64,000 nucleotides of DNA from Alteromonas profundi (GTDB lineage: Bacteria; Pseudomonadota; Gammaproteobacteria; Enterobacterales; Alteromonadaceae). Positions 49,477 through 57,613 of this stretch are shown piece by piece. The notes under the pieces were generated by a model that did no database searches, was not told the DNA's origin, and worked only from the letters and a program-made list of their open reading frames with translations. Numbering within the stretch: the stretch's first letter is position 1; each line of letters opens with the position of its first letter. Both the position numbers and the translations under genes were made by a program. Location of the stretch: contig NZ_JAAAWN010000004.1 in the NCBI RefSeq assembly GCF_010500865.1, forward strand, positions 124,001 through 188,000. Reading direction: 5' to 3'.

Positions 49477-50601
49477 TTATTGCCCACGCATTTTTTGCTT
49501 TAACAACTTATAACGGCCTTTTGGTGCGTCGTAGTCGATATAAGCGCCGTGCAAATGACGTAATCCTTTATTCGGATCGAAACCCGTTCTTCCATGCAAT
49601 ACACGGGTGTTATGAAACATTTGCAGCTGCCCTGGCTGTAAACAAAACTTCCATTCATATTCTGGTGCGCTAAGTAGCTGACCTAGCCGTTTACGGGCAT
49701 TGTGAAACGTAATTAAATCTTCATCGTTTAATAACGGCAAATTATCTAAACGGGGGCTATAAGCAATGCCAGTAACTTTACCCGTGGCGTCAGACTCGAT
49801 AATGGTACGTCGTTCTACTAAGTCTACTTCACTATCAAAATGGCGAAAACGTACGGGTACTTCGCTAAGCATTTTGTAGCCTTCTGGCTGTTCTTTTTTT
49901 AGCTGTTCTAACACAGATAAACTGTCTACTAGCGTAGATAAACCTTCACCCGCTTGGTTTTGTAAGCAATGCAATAATTGAATGCCGGGCATGGGGTCGC
50001 GATACGGGTTATCTGTGTGCGGCCCTAGCGGCACTGAACGATAAGCAAGGTCGCTTGAGTTGGGTCGAGAATATACTTCAAAAGACTTACCAAAGTTGGT
50101 TTCTCTTACATGACCAAAAATTTCAGCTACCTCGATAGTGGCTTCAAGGTTTTGCGGTACGTTATCAACAATAATTACGCCATAGGTAAGAAACTTTTCA
50201 ATACCCGCGATAAGCCCCTTGTCTGTATGCAGTGAATGATAGTCCACATGAAAAACAGACTTATCAATATCGCTTTTCCACGGACGCGGTGCAGGAGCAC
50301 CATCAAGGTGATCAAAATCCGCATTAAATTCGCTAAGGTCGTATTCACCACTATAGCCATCGCTAAAGGTTAAATTAGCACGCATTGCACTCTTTTTTTC
50401 TACCCGAGTAAGCGCTAAATCTGTGTCTAGCTGATGCGGGTCGAACAGGCGATGTTTGGTTGTCTTATCTACATTTTCTGTATCTTGACAACGCTCCCTT
50501 AGCCATAGCGCAGGCAATGTAATTTCTTTGCCATCTATGGATGCAAGTACGCGAGCTTGTTGTTCATCTATGCGGTAATTGAGTGATTGCACCTGTTGCA
50601 C
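49477..50601 (-). CDS. 2-oxoglutarate Fe(II) dioxygenase, GBBH/TmpA-like
   Basis: This 374-residue enzyme has the N-terminal GBBH-like domain (ITLPALWLRERC) and a TauD-type core. The iron triad is His195-x-Asp197 in LGPHTDNPYRDP and distal His336 in HNTRVLHGRTGF; the 2-oxoglutarate Arg lies in LRHLHGAYID. These features fit gamma-butyrobetaine hydroxylase and its relative TmpA, which hydroxylates 2-trimethylaminoethylphosphonate. Pairing with the PhnZ/TmpB-like gene 10 bases downstream favours a phosphonate substrate over carnitine synthesis. It starts at GTG and is divergent from a LysR regulator. No phosphonate transporter is seen in the window. Confidence 0.82.
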   Translation of the reverse strand: MQQVQSLNYRIDEQQARVLASIDGKEITLPALWLRERCQDTENVDKTTKHRLFDPHQLDTDLALTRVEKKSAMRANLTFSDGYSGEYDLSEFNADFDHLDGAPAPRPWKSDIDKSVFHVDYHSLHTDKGLIAGIEKFLTYGVIIVDNVPQNLEATIEVAEIFGHVRETNFGKSFEVYSRPNSSDLAYRSVPLGPHTDNPYRDPMPGIQLLHCLQNQAGEGLSTLVDSLSVLEQLKKEQPEGYKMLSEVPVRFRHFDSEVDLVERRTIIESDATGKVTGIAYSPRLDNLPLLNDEDLITFHNARKRLGQLLSAPEYEWKFCLQPGQLQMFHNTRVLHGRTGFDPNKGLRHLHGAYIDYDAPKGRYKLLKQKMRGQ

Positions 50602-50653
50602 TTTTTGATTTTTCCTCTGTGAAATGTCAGGCTGCGAGTATCAAGCAAAACCA

Positions 50654-50674
50654 CATAGCACAACAGTAGCTATG
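50654..50674. promoter_or_regulatory. Inverted repeat in the oxygenase/lysR divergent region
   Basis: CATAGC (50654-50659) and GCTATG (50669-50674) flank nine bases in the 99-base gap between the two divergent genes. Size, symmetry and place fit a LysR-type binding site. Confidence 0.4.
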
Positions 50675-50700
50675 ACTTATGAGAAACATGCAAATTCATT

Positions 50701-51603
50701 ATGAAGCAGCGCAACGAATCACCAACATTGAATAGTCTTCTTGCTTTTGATGCCACCGTTAAACTCGGCTCAATGACCCTTGCTGCCGAAGAATTAGGCA
50801 TAAGTCAGCCCCTTGTATCTCAGCGAATACGCGCACTAGAAGAGGTGCTTGGCGGGGTATTAATTAATCGAGAGCATAAACCCACCTCACCTACCATGGC
50901 CGGCATGAAATACTATAATGAAATAGAAAAAGCACTGGCCACAATTCAGCGTGCCACAGACAGTGCAAAAAACGATTTTAACGATTTTCGAACACGTATT
51001 TCTATTAGCGCATACTTTGGGTTTGCGTTTCACTGGTTGATGCCGCGACTACAGCGCCTACAGCAAGCCTTTCCCGATTATTTATTCGAAATTCAGCCCA
51101 CAAATAGCTTATCTGATCTTCTCGCATCACAAGCCGATATTGTGTTTCACTACTCGAATTTAGCGGGAAGATACGAATACGAGCACATGATGATTGAAGA
51201 AGAAGTGTTTCCCGTTTGCTCGCCTGAATTAGCAAAAAAGTTAGGCCTTAAAGCGGGGCAAGCGCTCACCGATTTAAACGACGTTCCGTTGCTTCACAAA
51301 GACGTAGACGACCCACGCTGGCCTAATTGGAAAAGCTGGTCGAAAGGCGTAAAAATAAAGCCATCAGAAAACCCTATTTTATTTCGCTACAACAACTTTC
51401 CGTTAATTGTAGAGGCAGCAGTGGCAGGGCAAGGCCTATGCCTTGGCTGGAAAGGCTTAATCACATCCTTCATTGATGAAGGCAAGCTTATTCCACTGGG
51501 CCCTAGCCTAAAGTCACCCGGTAGAGGCTATACCATTTGCTCTAACTACCATTCCACCTTCGCCATCGGCAATGTAATTAAATGGTTGGTTAATGAGGCG
51601 TAG
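50701..51603 (+). CDS. LysR-family transcriptional regulator (GcvA-like)
   Basis: The 300-residue protein has a LysR winged helix (LLAFDATVKLGSMTLAAEEL, ISQPLVSQRIRALEEVLGG) and an effector domain with DLLASQADIVFHY and FPLIVEAAVAGQGLCLGW, typical of the GcvA/AmpR-like subgroup. It is divergent from the TmpA-like gene and likely its regulator; the related tmp locus also has a LysR neighbour. The ribosome site is weak. Confidence 0.92.
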   Translation: MKQRNESPTLNSLLAFDATVKLGSMTLAAEELGISQPLVSQRIRALEEVLGGVLINREHKPTSPTMAGMKYYNEIEKALATIQRATDSAKNDFNDFRTRISISAYFGFAFHWLMPRLQRLQQAFPDYLFEIQPTNSLSDLLASQADIVFHYSNLAGRYEYEHMMIEEEVFPVCSPELAKKLGLKAGQALTDLNDVPLLHKDVDDPRWPNWKSWSKGVKIKPSENPILFRYNNFPLIVEAAVAGQGLCLGWKGLITSFIDEGKLIPLGPSLKSPGRGYTICSNYHSTFAIGNVIKWLVNEA

Positions 51604-51692
51604 TATGTAAGTAAAACGCATCGCTACTGGCTTATAAGCTTTAATCGCTGATTATTTAGTGTAGTTTTAAAACTCGGCTGTAGTTTCTGTGA

Positions 51693-51902
51693 ATCCGCCT
51701 GCTGTATATCTCGATACCTTTAGCGTACCCCGGGAGTATTGACTGTCCAATTTCGCAGCGGTCATCGTTTGGGGATGATTTAAAGTTCATAAACACGCAG
51801 ATTCGAACCGATGAAAAAGTCTACTTTAATAAGCATGTCAAAGCCGTTGAGTTCAGCGAGGCTATATTCGATGACTTATACGAAGAGGCTATTTTCTACT
51901 AG
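51693..51902 (+). pseudogene. Possible gene remnant (C-terminal fragment, no start)
   Basis: After an in-frame TGA, about 69 codons run open to TAG at 51900-51902 with no ATG or GTG near the beginning. The last 45 residues (for example GDDLKFINTQIRTDEKVYF and DDLYEEAIFY) look like genuine protein. It may be the tail of a decayed gene. The end overlaps the convergent regulator gene by 14 bases. Family unknown. Confidence 0.25.
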
Positions 51903-52869
51903 GTGTGTGCTTATATGATTCACGCCACCGTGATACGTTTACCCCAAAAGTACGTTTAAAAAGACGATTAAAATGGCCTGGGTCTTGATACCCTACGGCC
52001 CACGCTATCTCTTCAGCACTTTTATCGCTGTGCTTTAAGTATTCTTTCCCCTGTTCAATTCTCAATTGCTGAATGTAGCTAAGAGGCGTTTCGCCTGTCG
52101 CCTCTTTAAACCGACGTTTAAAAGTACGCTCTGTCATATTAATGCGCGCCGCCATTTCCCCAATAGTGATTTTTTCTGCAAAATGTATCTCTAGCCACTG
52201 CTGAATATTCAAAATATCGTCGTCTTGATGGTAAGTCTGGTGATTCAATGATGTGGTTTCTGCTGTTACACCTCTTCGAAAGTCCACAAGAAACGCTTGC
52301 TCTATCGCTGCTCCCACGGCTTTACACGATAAGCGGGATATTAGGAAAACTATAATTTCTAACGCTGCGTTTAGCCCGGCAGAACAATACAACTCTCCAG
52401 TAGCAGTAATAAATCTATCGGCCCTTAGGTTTACTTTCGGAAAAGCCCGCGCGAAGTGCCCTTGCTTATGCCAGTGCGTTGTTCCCATTCTGTCATTAAG
52501 TAAACCCGCCTGTGCTAAAAAGAAAGCACCAGTAGCCGCTGCCATAATAGGGACCCCCTTACTATGCCACTGTCTTAGCTTTGGGTATAAAGCAGCTTGC
52601 TGAGTAAGCAGTGGCTCCATGTCTCCCCAAACACTATGTAGAATAACGAGATCTGTTTCTTCGATATCAGCCAACGCACAATCTGGCGTAATAGCTAAAC
52701 CACTAAACGTAGACGTGGGATTACCGTCTATGGTTACCAGCTTCACAGTTATTGGTCTTCCTAATATCCTATTTTGTAGGTCTGAAGCGAACTTAAGCAC
52801 ATCATGCGTTAACCCCATACTAAGCCCCATGGCGCTTTCACTCGCATACAATGTAACGTGGTTTAGCAT
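51889..52869 (-). CDS. GlxA-like AraC-family transcriptional regulator
   Basis: The 326-residue regulator has an N-terminal DJ-1/PfpI-like domain (TDLVILHSVWGDMEPLL, PIMAAATGAFFLAQAGLLNDR) and a C-terminal AraC double helix-turn-helix (GEMAARINMTERTFKRRFKEATGE, SAEEIAWAVGYQDPGHFNRLFKR). AGGGAGAGGGA immediately upstream selects ATG 52869 over one at 52926. It is divergent from the Atu-like operon, 123 bases away, and probably activates it. The effector is unknown. Pseudomonas uses a TetR protein (AtuR) for its atu genes, so control differs here. Confidence 0.9.
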   Translation of the reverse strand: MLNHVTLYASESAMGLSMGLTHDVLKFASDLQNRILGRPITVKLVTIDGNPTSTFSGLAITPDCALADIEETDLVILHSVWGDMEPLLTQQAALYPKLRQWHSKGVPIMAAATGAFFLAQAGLLNDRMGTTHWHKQGHFARAFPKVNLRADRFITATGELYCSAGLNAALEIIVFLISRLSCKAVGAAIEQAFLVDFRRGVTAETTSLNHQTYHQDDDILNIQQWLEIHFAEKITIGEMAARINMTERTFKRRFKEATGETPLSYIQQLRIEQGKEYLKHSDKSAEEIAWAVGYQDPGHFNRLFKRTFGVNVSRWRESYKHTPSRK

Positions 52870-52896
52870 TCCCTCTCCCTGTTTAATCTCGACACT

Positions 52897-52913
52897 TTGG
52901 CCCAAATGGCCAA
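52897..52913. promoter_or_regulatory. Inverted repeat between glxA-like regulator and Atu-like operon
   Basis: TTGGCC (52897-52902) and GGCCAA (52908-52913) flank CAAAT in the divergent promoter region. It is a candidate operator. AraC proteins more often use direct repeats, so this is tentative. Confidence 0.35.
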
Positions 52914-52992
52914 TCAAATGTCCCAACTCACACTGTTAACATTATTTTCACAAAATTACTATTGGATCAGTTGAAAATGTGTGGAGACAAAA

Positions 52993-54147
52993 ATGCAATT
53001 TACCGAAGAGCACGATGCACTTAGAAAAACGGTTCACAATTTTGTTAATCAAGAAATGGACCCGTTTATTGACGAATGGGAGAGTGAGGGCATTGCGCCT
53101 CTGCATACGTTGTTTAAGAAAATGGGAAACTTGGGTTTACTGGGAATTCAAAAACCTGAAAAGCACGGTGGCGCAGGTTTAGACTATAGCTACAACCTTG
53201 TATTTGCCGAAGAAATAGGTAGAGCGTATGGAGGCTCTATCCCCATGGCTATTGGGGTACAAACCGATATGGCTACCCCTGCCCTGGCACGCTTTGGAAG
53301 TGAGGACTTAAAGCGCGAATTCTTAGCGCCGGCAATAGCGGGAGATATGGTTGCATGTATTGGTGTAAGTGAGCCTGGCGCCGGTTCAGATGTGGCTGGC
53401 CTTAAAACGACGGCCCGTTCAGATGGCGACGACTACGTTATAAACGGCACTAAAATGTGGATTACCAATGCGACCCAAGCTGACTGGGTGTGTTTGCTGG
53501 CAAACACCAGTGATGGACAAGTGCATGCCAACAAATCGCTAATTGTAGTTCCGCTTAATACTTCTGGGATCACTATTTCCAAGCCGCTTAATAAATTAGG
53601 CATGCGCGCCAGCGACACAGGCCAAATATTTTTTGATGATGTGCGCGTGCCAAAACGGTTTTTAATTGGTGAGGAAAATAAAGGTTTCAGCATGCAAATG
53701 ATGCAGTTTCAAGAAGAGCGCATGTATGCTGCCGCGAGTGCATTAAAAGGCATGGAACGCATTATTAACGACACAATTGAGTGGGCAAAAGACCGCAACA
53801 CCTTCGGCCAACCGGTAATTTCTAATCAAGCTGTTCACTTTAAGTTGGCTGAACTTCAAAGCGAAATTGAAGCACTTCGTGCCCTAACCTGGCAAGCCTG
53901 CCAAGACCATATTTCAGGTAAAGATGCCACCTATTTAGCGTCTATCGCAAAGCTTAAAAGCGGTCGTTTATGGCGGCAAGTCACCGACGGGTGTTTACAG
54001 TATTGGGGCGGAATGGGATTTATGTGGGACAACCCTGTTGCACGGGCTTACCGCGACACGCGCATACTGTCTATTGCTGGAGGTAGCGATGAAATGATGT
54101 TGGGTATTATCGCTAAATACATGGACATTTTCCCTAAACGAAGATAG
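52993..54147 (+). CDS. Acyl-CoA dehydrogenase, AtuD-like
   Basis: The 384-residue flavoprotein shows the acyl-CoA dehydrogenase motifs CIGVSEPGAGSDVAGLKTTA and ITNATQADWVCLLANT, RNTFGQPVISNQAVHFKLAEL, and a C-terminal YRDTRILSIAGGSDEMMLGI. In an Atu-type pathway AtuD would oxidise citronellyl-CoA to geranyl-CoA. GGAG six bases upstream selects ATG 52993 rather than GTG 52981. It heads the operon and lies divergent from the regulator. The actual acyl chain is unproven. Confidence 0.88.
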   Translation: MQFTEEHDALRKTVHNFVNQEMDPFIDEWESEGIAPLHTLFKKMGNLGLLGIQKPEKHGGAGLDYSYNLVFAEEIGRAYGGSIPMAIGVQTDMATPALARFGSEDLKREFLAPAIAGDMVACIGVSEPGAGSDVAGLKTTARSDGDDYVINGTKMWITNATQADWVCLLANTSDGQVHANKSLIVVPLNTSGITISKPLNKLGMRASDTGQIFFDDVRVPKRFLIGEENKGFSMQMMQFQEERMYAAASALKGMERIINDTIEWAKDRNTFGQPVISNQAVHFKLAELQSEIEALRALTWQACQDHISGKDATYLASIAKLKSGRLWRQVTDGCLQYWGGMGFMWDNPVARAYRDTRILSIAGGSDEMMLGIIAKYMDIFPKRR

Positions 54148-54162
54148 CGCTGTAGCCACATT

Positions 54163-55152
54163 ATGAAAAAAGTTGAAGAGTTACTTAATGAAAATATGAG
54201 GCTGCCCATTATTTGCGCCCCCATGTTTTTAGTCTCGAGCCCTAATTTAGTTATTAGCGCCTGTAAAAGTGGAATTGTGGGAAGCTTTCCAGCGTTTAAC
54301 ACACGTACTCAAGCTGCCTTAAATGAATGGTTAACAACTATTGCCAGCGCCCTTGAAGCTGAAAAGCGGGAAAACCCTGCAACCAAAGTTGCCCCCTTTG
54401 CTGTGAATATGGTTGTTCACTCATCGAATAAACGTCTCGCGGCAGACTTTGATGTAGTGAAAAAACACAAAGTGCCTTTTGTAATAACCAGTCAGGGCAA
54501 TCCACAACCCATTGTTGATGAGGTACATCAGTGGGGAGGCATCGTGTTTCACGATGTTATTACGGTTGCGCATGCACGAAAAGCAATTGAAGCGGGTGTA
54601 GACGGGCTCATCTTGGTCGCCGCAGGTGCGGGGGGGCATGCTGGGGAAGTAAACCCGGTTGCTCTCGTTCGCGAAGTACGTGAGTTCTGGAAAGGCCCAC
54701 TGGTATTGGCAGGTGCAATTAATGATGGCTATGGCGTAAGAGCCACGGAAGTACTCGGGGCAAATTATAGCTACATGGGCACCCGCTTTATCGCCACAAA
54801 GGAAGCAGAGGTAGACCCTGATTATAAATCAATGCTACTTGAATCTGATCTTCGCGACCTTGTACTTACCGATACCTTCACCGGGGTTAAGTGCAATTTT
54901 TTAAAACCATCGATAGCGAGAGCAGGCATAGATCTCGCCATGATTGACGGTAAAGAAAGCGTGGACCTAGATCTAGGGGGCAGTAATGCCTGGAAAGACA
55001 TGTGGAGTGCGGGCCACGGCGTTAGTGGTATTCATTCTGTAGAGCCAATAAGCCACTTAATCGATCGACTTATTAACGAGTACAACCAAGCCGCGCAAAC
55101 GCCCATTTTCACCCACGCGTCACCTATCAACTCAACGCGAACCGGAGGCTAA
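54163..55152 (+). CDS. Nitronate monooxygenase / 2-nitropropane dioxygenase-like flavoprotein
   Basis: The 329-residue TIM-barrel FMN protein has PIICAPMFLVSSPNLVISAC at the start, PFVITSQGNPQPIV, VDGLILVAAGAGGHAGEVNP and the FMN phosphate loop LAGAINDGYGVRATEVLGA. GGHAG holds the family's proposed catalytic His. Some homologues act on acyl-CoA-linked or enoyl substrates rather than nitronates (FabK is a relative). It lies 15 bases after the dehydrogenase and 3 bases before the carboxylase gene, so it is integral to the operon. Its reaction here is unknown. Confidence 0.85.
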   Translation: MKKVEELLNENMRLPIICAPMFLVSSPNLVISACKSGIVGSFPAFNTRTQAALNEWLTTIASALEAEKRENPATKVAPFAVNMVVHSSNKRLAADFDVVKKHKVPFVITSQGNPQPIVDEVHQWGGIVFHDVITVAHARKAIEAGVDGLILVAAGAGGHAGEVNPVALVREVREFWKGPLVLAGAINDGYGVRATEVLGANYSYMGTRFIATKEAEVDPDYKSMLLESDLRDLVLTDTFTGVKCNFLKPSIARAGIDLAMIDGKESVDLDLGGSNAWKDMWSAGHGVSGIHSVEPISHLIDRLINEYNQAAQTPIFTHASPINSTRTGG

Positions 55153-55155
55153 GTT

Positions 55156-56769
55156 ATGGCAAGACTTCACTCTAGTATTGATCTCAAAAGTACATCCTTC
55201 ATTGAAAATTCATCGGCGATGGAGCGTGCAGTTTCTGAGTTTCGTTCTATAGAGGAAAACGTTGTTCTTAAAGCCCAGGAAAAAGCCCCACGGTATGAAG
55301 AAAAAGGGCTACTTTCACCGAGAAATCGGCTTGCTTTGCTATTAGATACCAATACCCCTTTTCTTCCCTTATCTACGCTATGTGGTTATAAGCAAGAGGG
55401 AGACAAAGATGGGAGCGCTGCAGGTGGTGGAGTAATCGCTGGTATCGGTTATGTAGCCAATACGCGGTGCATAGTTATGGTAGATGATTACCTTACAAAA
55501 GGTGGCAGTATCACCGAACTTGGTAGTAAGAAGCGTCTTCGTTTATATCAAATAGCGCTTAAACAAAAGCTCCCCGTAATTGCATTATCGCAAAGTGGTG
55601 GCGGCGATCTTACCTCGTTAGGCGATTGGTTTGGATTCTCCGCAGCCGGTTTTGCCATGCAAGCTCGCTTATCTGCAGCAGGCATTCCGCAAATTACAGT
55701 GGTACACGGTAGTGCAACGGCAGGCGGTGCCTATCAACCGGGGTTATCTGACTACGTGATTATGATACGTAACCAATCTACTGTTTATCTAGCAGGCCCA
55801 CCTTTACTAAAAGCGGCAACAGGTGAAATAGCCACCGATGAGGAAATTGGCGGTGCGGAGATGCACAGCGGGGTATCTGGCGTTGCCGATTTCTTAGCAG
55901 AAAACGACGCAGATAGTATTCGTATTGCCCGCGAAGTTACCCAAATGTTGAACTGGAATAAAGAGCAAGAAATAACTAAGCCGGTGCGGGCAGATTTACC
56001 GGCGTATTCTGCCGCTGAACTTCTAGGTGTAGTACCAAAAGACGCCAAAACCCCTTACGACGTACGTGAAGTTATCGCTCGCATTGCTGATAAGTCGGAC
56101 TTTGTGGAGGTTAAGCCTGAGTTTGATGTTGGCACTGTGTGTGGATTCATATCTATTGAAGGCGCTTCATGCGGTGTAATAGGAAACAATGCCCCTATTA
56201 CGGCAAACGGAGCGGCAAAAGCAGCGCAGTTTATACAAATGTGCGAGCAAGCTGGCACACCGCTTATATTTTTACACAACACCACCGGATTTTTGGTAGG
56301 AACCGATTCGGAGCGCGCAGGCATAATTAAGCACGGCGCTAAATTGATTCAGGCGGTTACCAATACGACTGTGCCTAAAATAAGCATAGTGCTCAGTGGC
56401 TCGTTTGGCGCAGGGAATTACGCCATGGCCGGTAGAGGTATTGAGCCCGACTTCATGTTTGCTTGGCCTCGGTCGGTGGTAGCGGTAATGGGCCCCGCGC
56501 AAGCAGGAAGCGTACTTCGCACCGTAGCGCAGGCAAAAATGGAGCGAAGCGGAGAGGTGGATGAGACAAAACTTAATGCGCTAGAGAAACATACCGTAGG
56601 TGTTATGGAAGCTAAGTCTCGCGCATTGGCCAACTCGGCTCGGCTGTGGGACGACGGCATCATAGACCCCCGAGACACCCGCCCTATCCTCGCATTTGTA
56701 CTATCTATTTGTAAGGTCGCAAAAGTTAAAAAATTAAACCCTACTAGCTTTGGCGTTGGCCGTTTGTAG
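55156..56769 (+). CDS. Acyl-CoA carboxylase carboxyltransferase (beta) subunit, AtuC-like
   Basis: This 537-residue carboxyltransferase has SPRNRLALLLD, ALSQSGGGDLTSL, HGSATAGGAYQPGLSDY, VYLAGPPLLKAATGE, DEEIGGAEMHSGVSGVAD and PLIFLHNTTGFLVG. These are shared by the methylcrotonyl- and geranyl-CoA carboxylase beta subunits. The order with AtuA-, AtuE- and AtuF-like genes favours a geranyl-CoA-type enzyme. It would accept CO2 from the biotin of the alpha subunit encoded at 57614. Substrate is inferred; methylcrotonyl-CoA remains possible. Confidence 0.87.
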   Translation: MARLHSSIDLKSTSFIENSSAMERAVSEFRSIEENVVLKAQEKAPRYEEKGLLSPRNRLALLLDTNTPFLPLSTLCGYKQEGDKDGSAAGGGVIAGIGYVANTRCIVMVDDYLTKGGSITELGSKKRLRLYQIALKQKLPVIALSQSGGGDLTSLGDWFGFSAAGFAMQARLSAAGIPQITVVHGSATAGGAYQPGLSDYVIMIRNQSTVYLAGPPLLKAATGEIATDEEIGGAEMHSGVSGVADFLAENDADSIRIAREVTQMLNWNKEQEITKPVRADLPAYSAAELLGVVPKDAKTPYDVREVIARIADKSDFVEVKPEFDVGTVCGFISIEGASCGVIGNNAPITANGAAKAAQFIQMCEQAGTPLIFLHNTTGFLVGTDSERAGIIKHGAKLIQAVTNTTVPKISIVLSGSFGAGNYAMAGRGIEPDFMFAWPRSVVAVMGPAQAGSVLRTVAQAKMERSGEVDETKLNALEKHTVGVMEAKSRALANSARLWDDGIIDPRDTRPILAFVLSICKVAKVKKLNPTSFGVGRL

Positions 56770-56796
56770 TGCATCTAACAGCTAATGGAGTACACC

Positions 56797-57606
56797 ATGA
56801 ATAACATAAACTCGACGGCCTTTAATGAAATTACCGTTCGCCATGAAAACGGCGTTCTATACATTCATTTTAATCGGCCGCAGAAAAAAAATGCGATGAA
56901 CCTAAAGCTTGTTGAAGAGGTGATGCAATGCTTTCAACACACTGAAGAAATCACAGATTTGCGTGCGGTGGTTATTGCTGGAAGCGAAGGCAACTTCTGC
57001 TCGGGGGGCGATATTTCTGATATGCATTTATCCTCGTTAAGTGAGTCTGAAAAAGAGCAGGCCATTTGGCACTTCAACAGAAGCTTTGGCCATATGATAA
57101 CCCAAGTTAAACATTCACCTACTCCGGTTATAGCGGTAGTTCAGGGCGCAGTGCTTGGCGGCGGGTTTGGCTTAGCATGTGTAGCCGATATTGCTATTGC
57201 ATGTGAAACCGCGTTTTTTTCATTGCCAGAAACAGGGCTCGGCATCATTCCTGCGCAAATTGCCCCCTTTGTGGCAAGCCGTATTGGTGTAGATCAAACC
57301 AAACGCTTAGCGCTAACCGGGGAAAAAATAGACGCCCAACAAGCGCTTCAATTGGGCTTAGTTCATCGGGTTTGCCCGCCCAGCCAGCTAACGCAGCAAC
57401 TAACCAGTGAAATTAAGCGCATTAAACGGTGTGCGCCCACTGCGAACAAAAACACCAAGCGTTTGCTACTAGGGCTAAACGAGACCCCACTTGAACAATT
57501 ATTAGATAACGCGGCCGATGCGTTTGTTAATTCGCTTACCTGTGATGAAGGCGTGGAAGGTACCAAAGCTTTCATACAAAAGCGCAGCCCCTCTTGGTGC
57601 GAGTAA
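56797..57606 (+). CDS. Enoyl-CoA hydratase/isomerase family protein, AtuE/LiuC-like
   Basis: This 269-residue crotonase-fold enzyme has VLYIHFNRPQKKNAMNLKLV, the oxyanion loop SEGNFCSGGDISDMH, VLGGGFGLACVADIAIA and a catalytic Glu in FFSLPETGLGIIPAQ. In Atu/Liu pathways this step hydrates the glutaconyl-CoA product of the carboxylase. GGAG six bases before ATG 56797 selects that start. The position between beta and alpha carboxylase subunit genes matches liuBCD and atuCDEF arrangements. Confidence 0.88.
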   Translation: MNNINSTAFNEITVRHENGVLYIHFNRPQKKNAMNLKLVEEVMQCFQHTEEITDLRAVVIAGSEGNFCSGGDISDMHLSSLSESEKEQAIWHFNRSFGHMITQVKHSPTPVIAVVQGAVLGGGFGLACVADIAIACETAFFSLPETGLGIIPAQIAPFVASRIGVDQTKRLALTGEKIDAQQALQLGLVHRVCPPSQLTQQLTSEIKRIKRCAPTANKNTKRLLLGLNETPLEQLLDNAADAFVNSLTCDEGVEGTKAFIQKRSPSWCE

Positions 57607-57613
57607 ATATACT

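Noticed and set aside
48834..50601. Carnitine biosynthesis or catabolism as the role of the GBBH-like oxygenase
   Set aside because: No carnitine genes are nearby, while the adjacent HD protein has a PhnZ-type signature, which fits phosphonate oxidation better.
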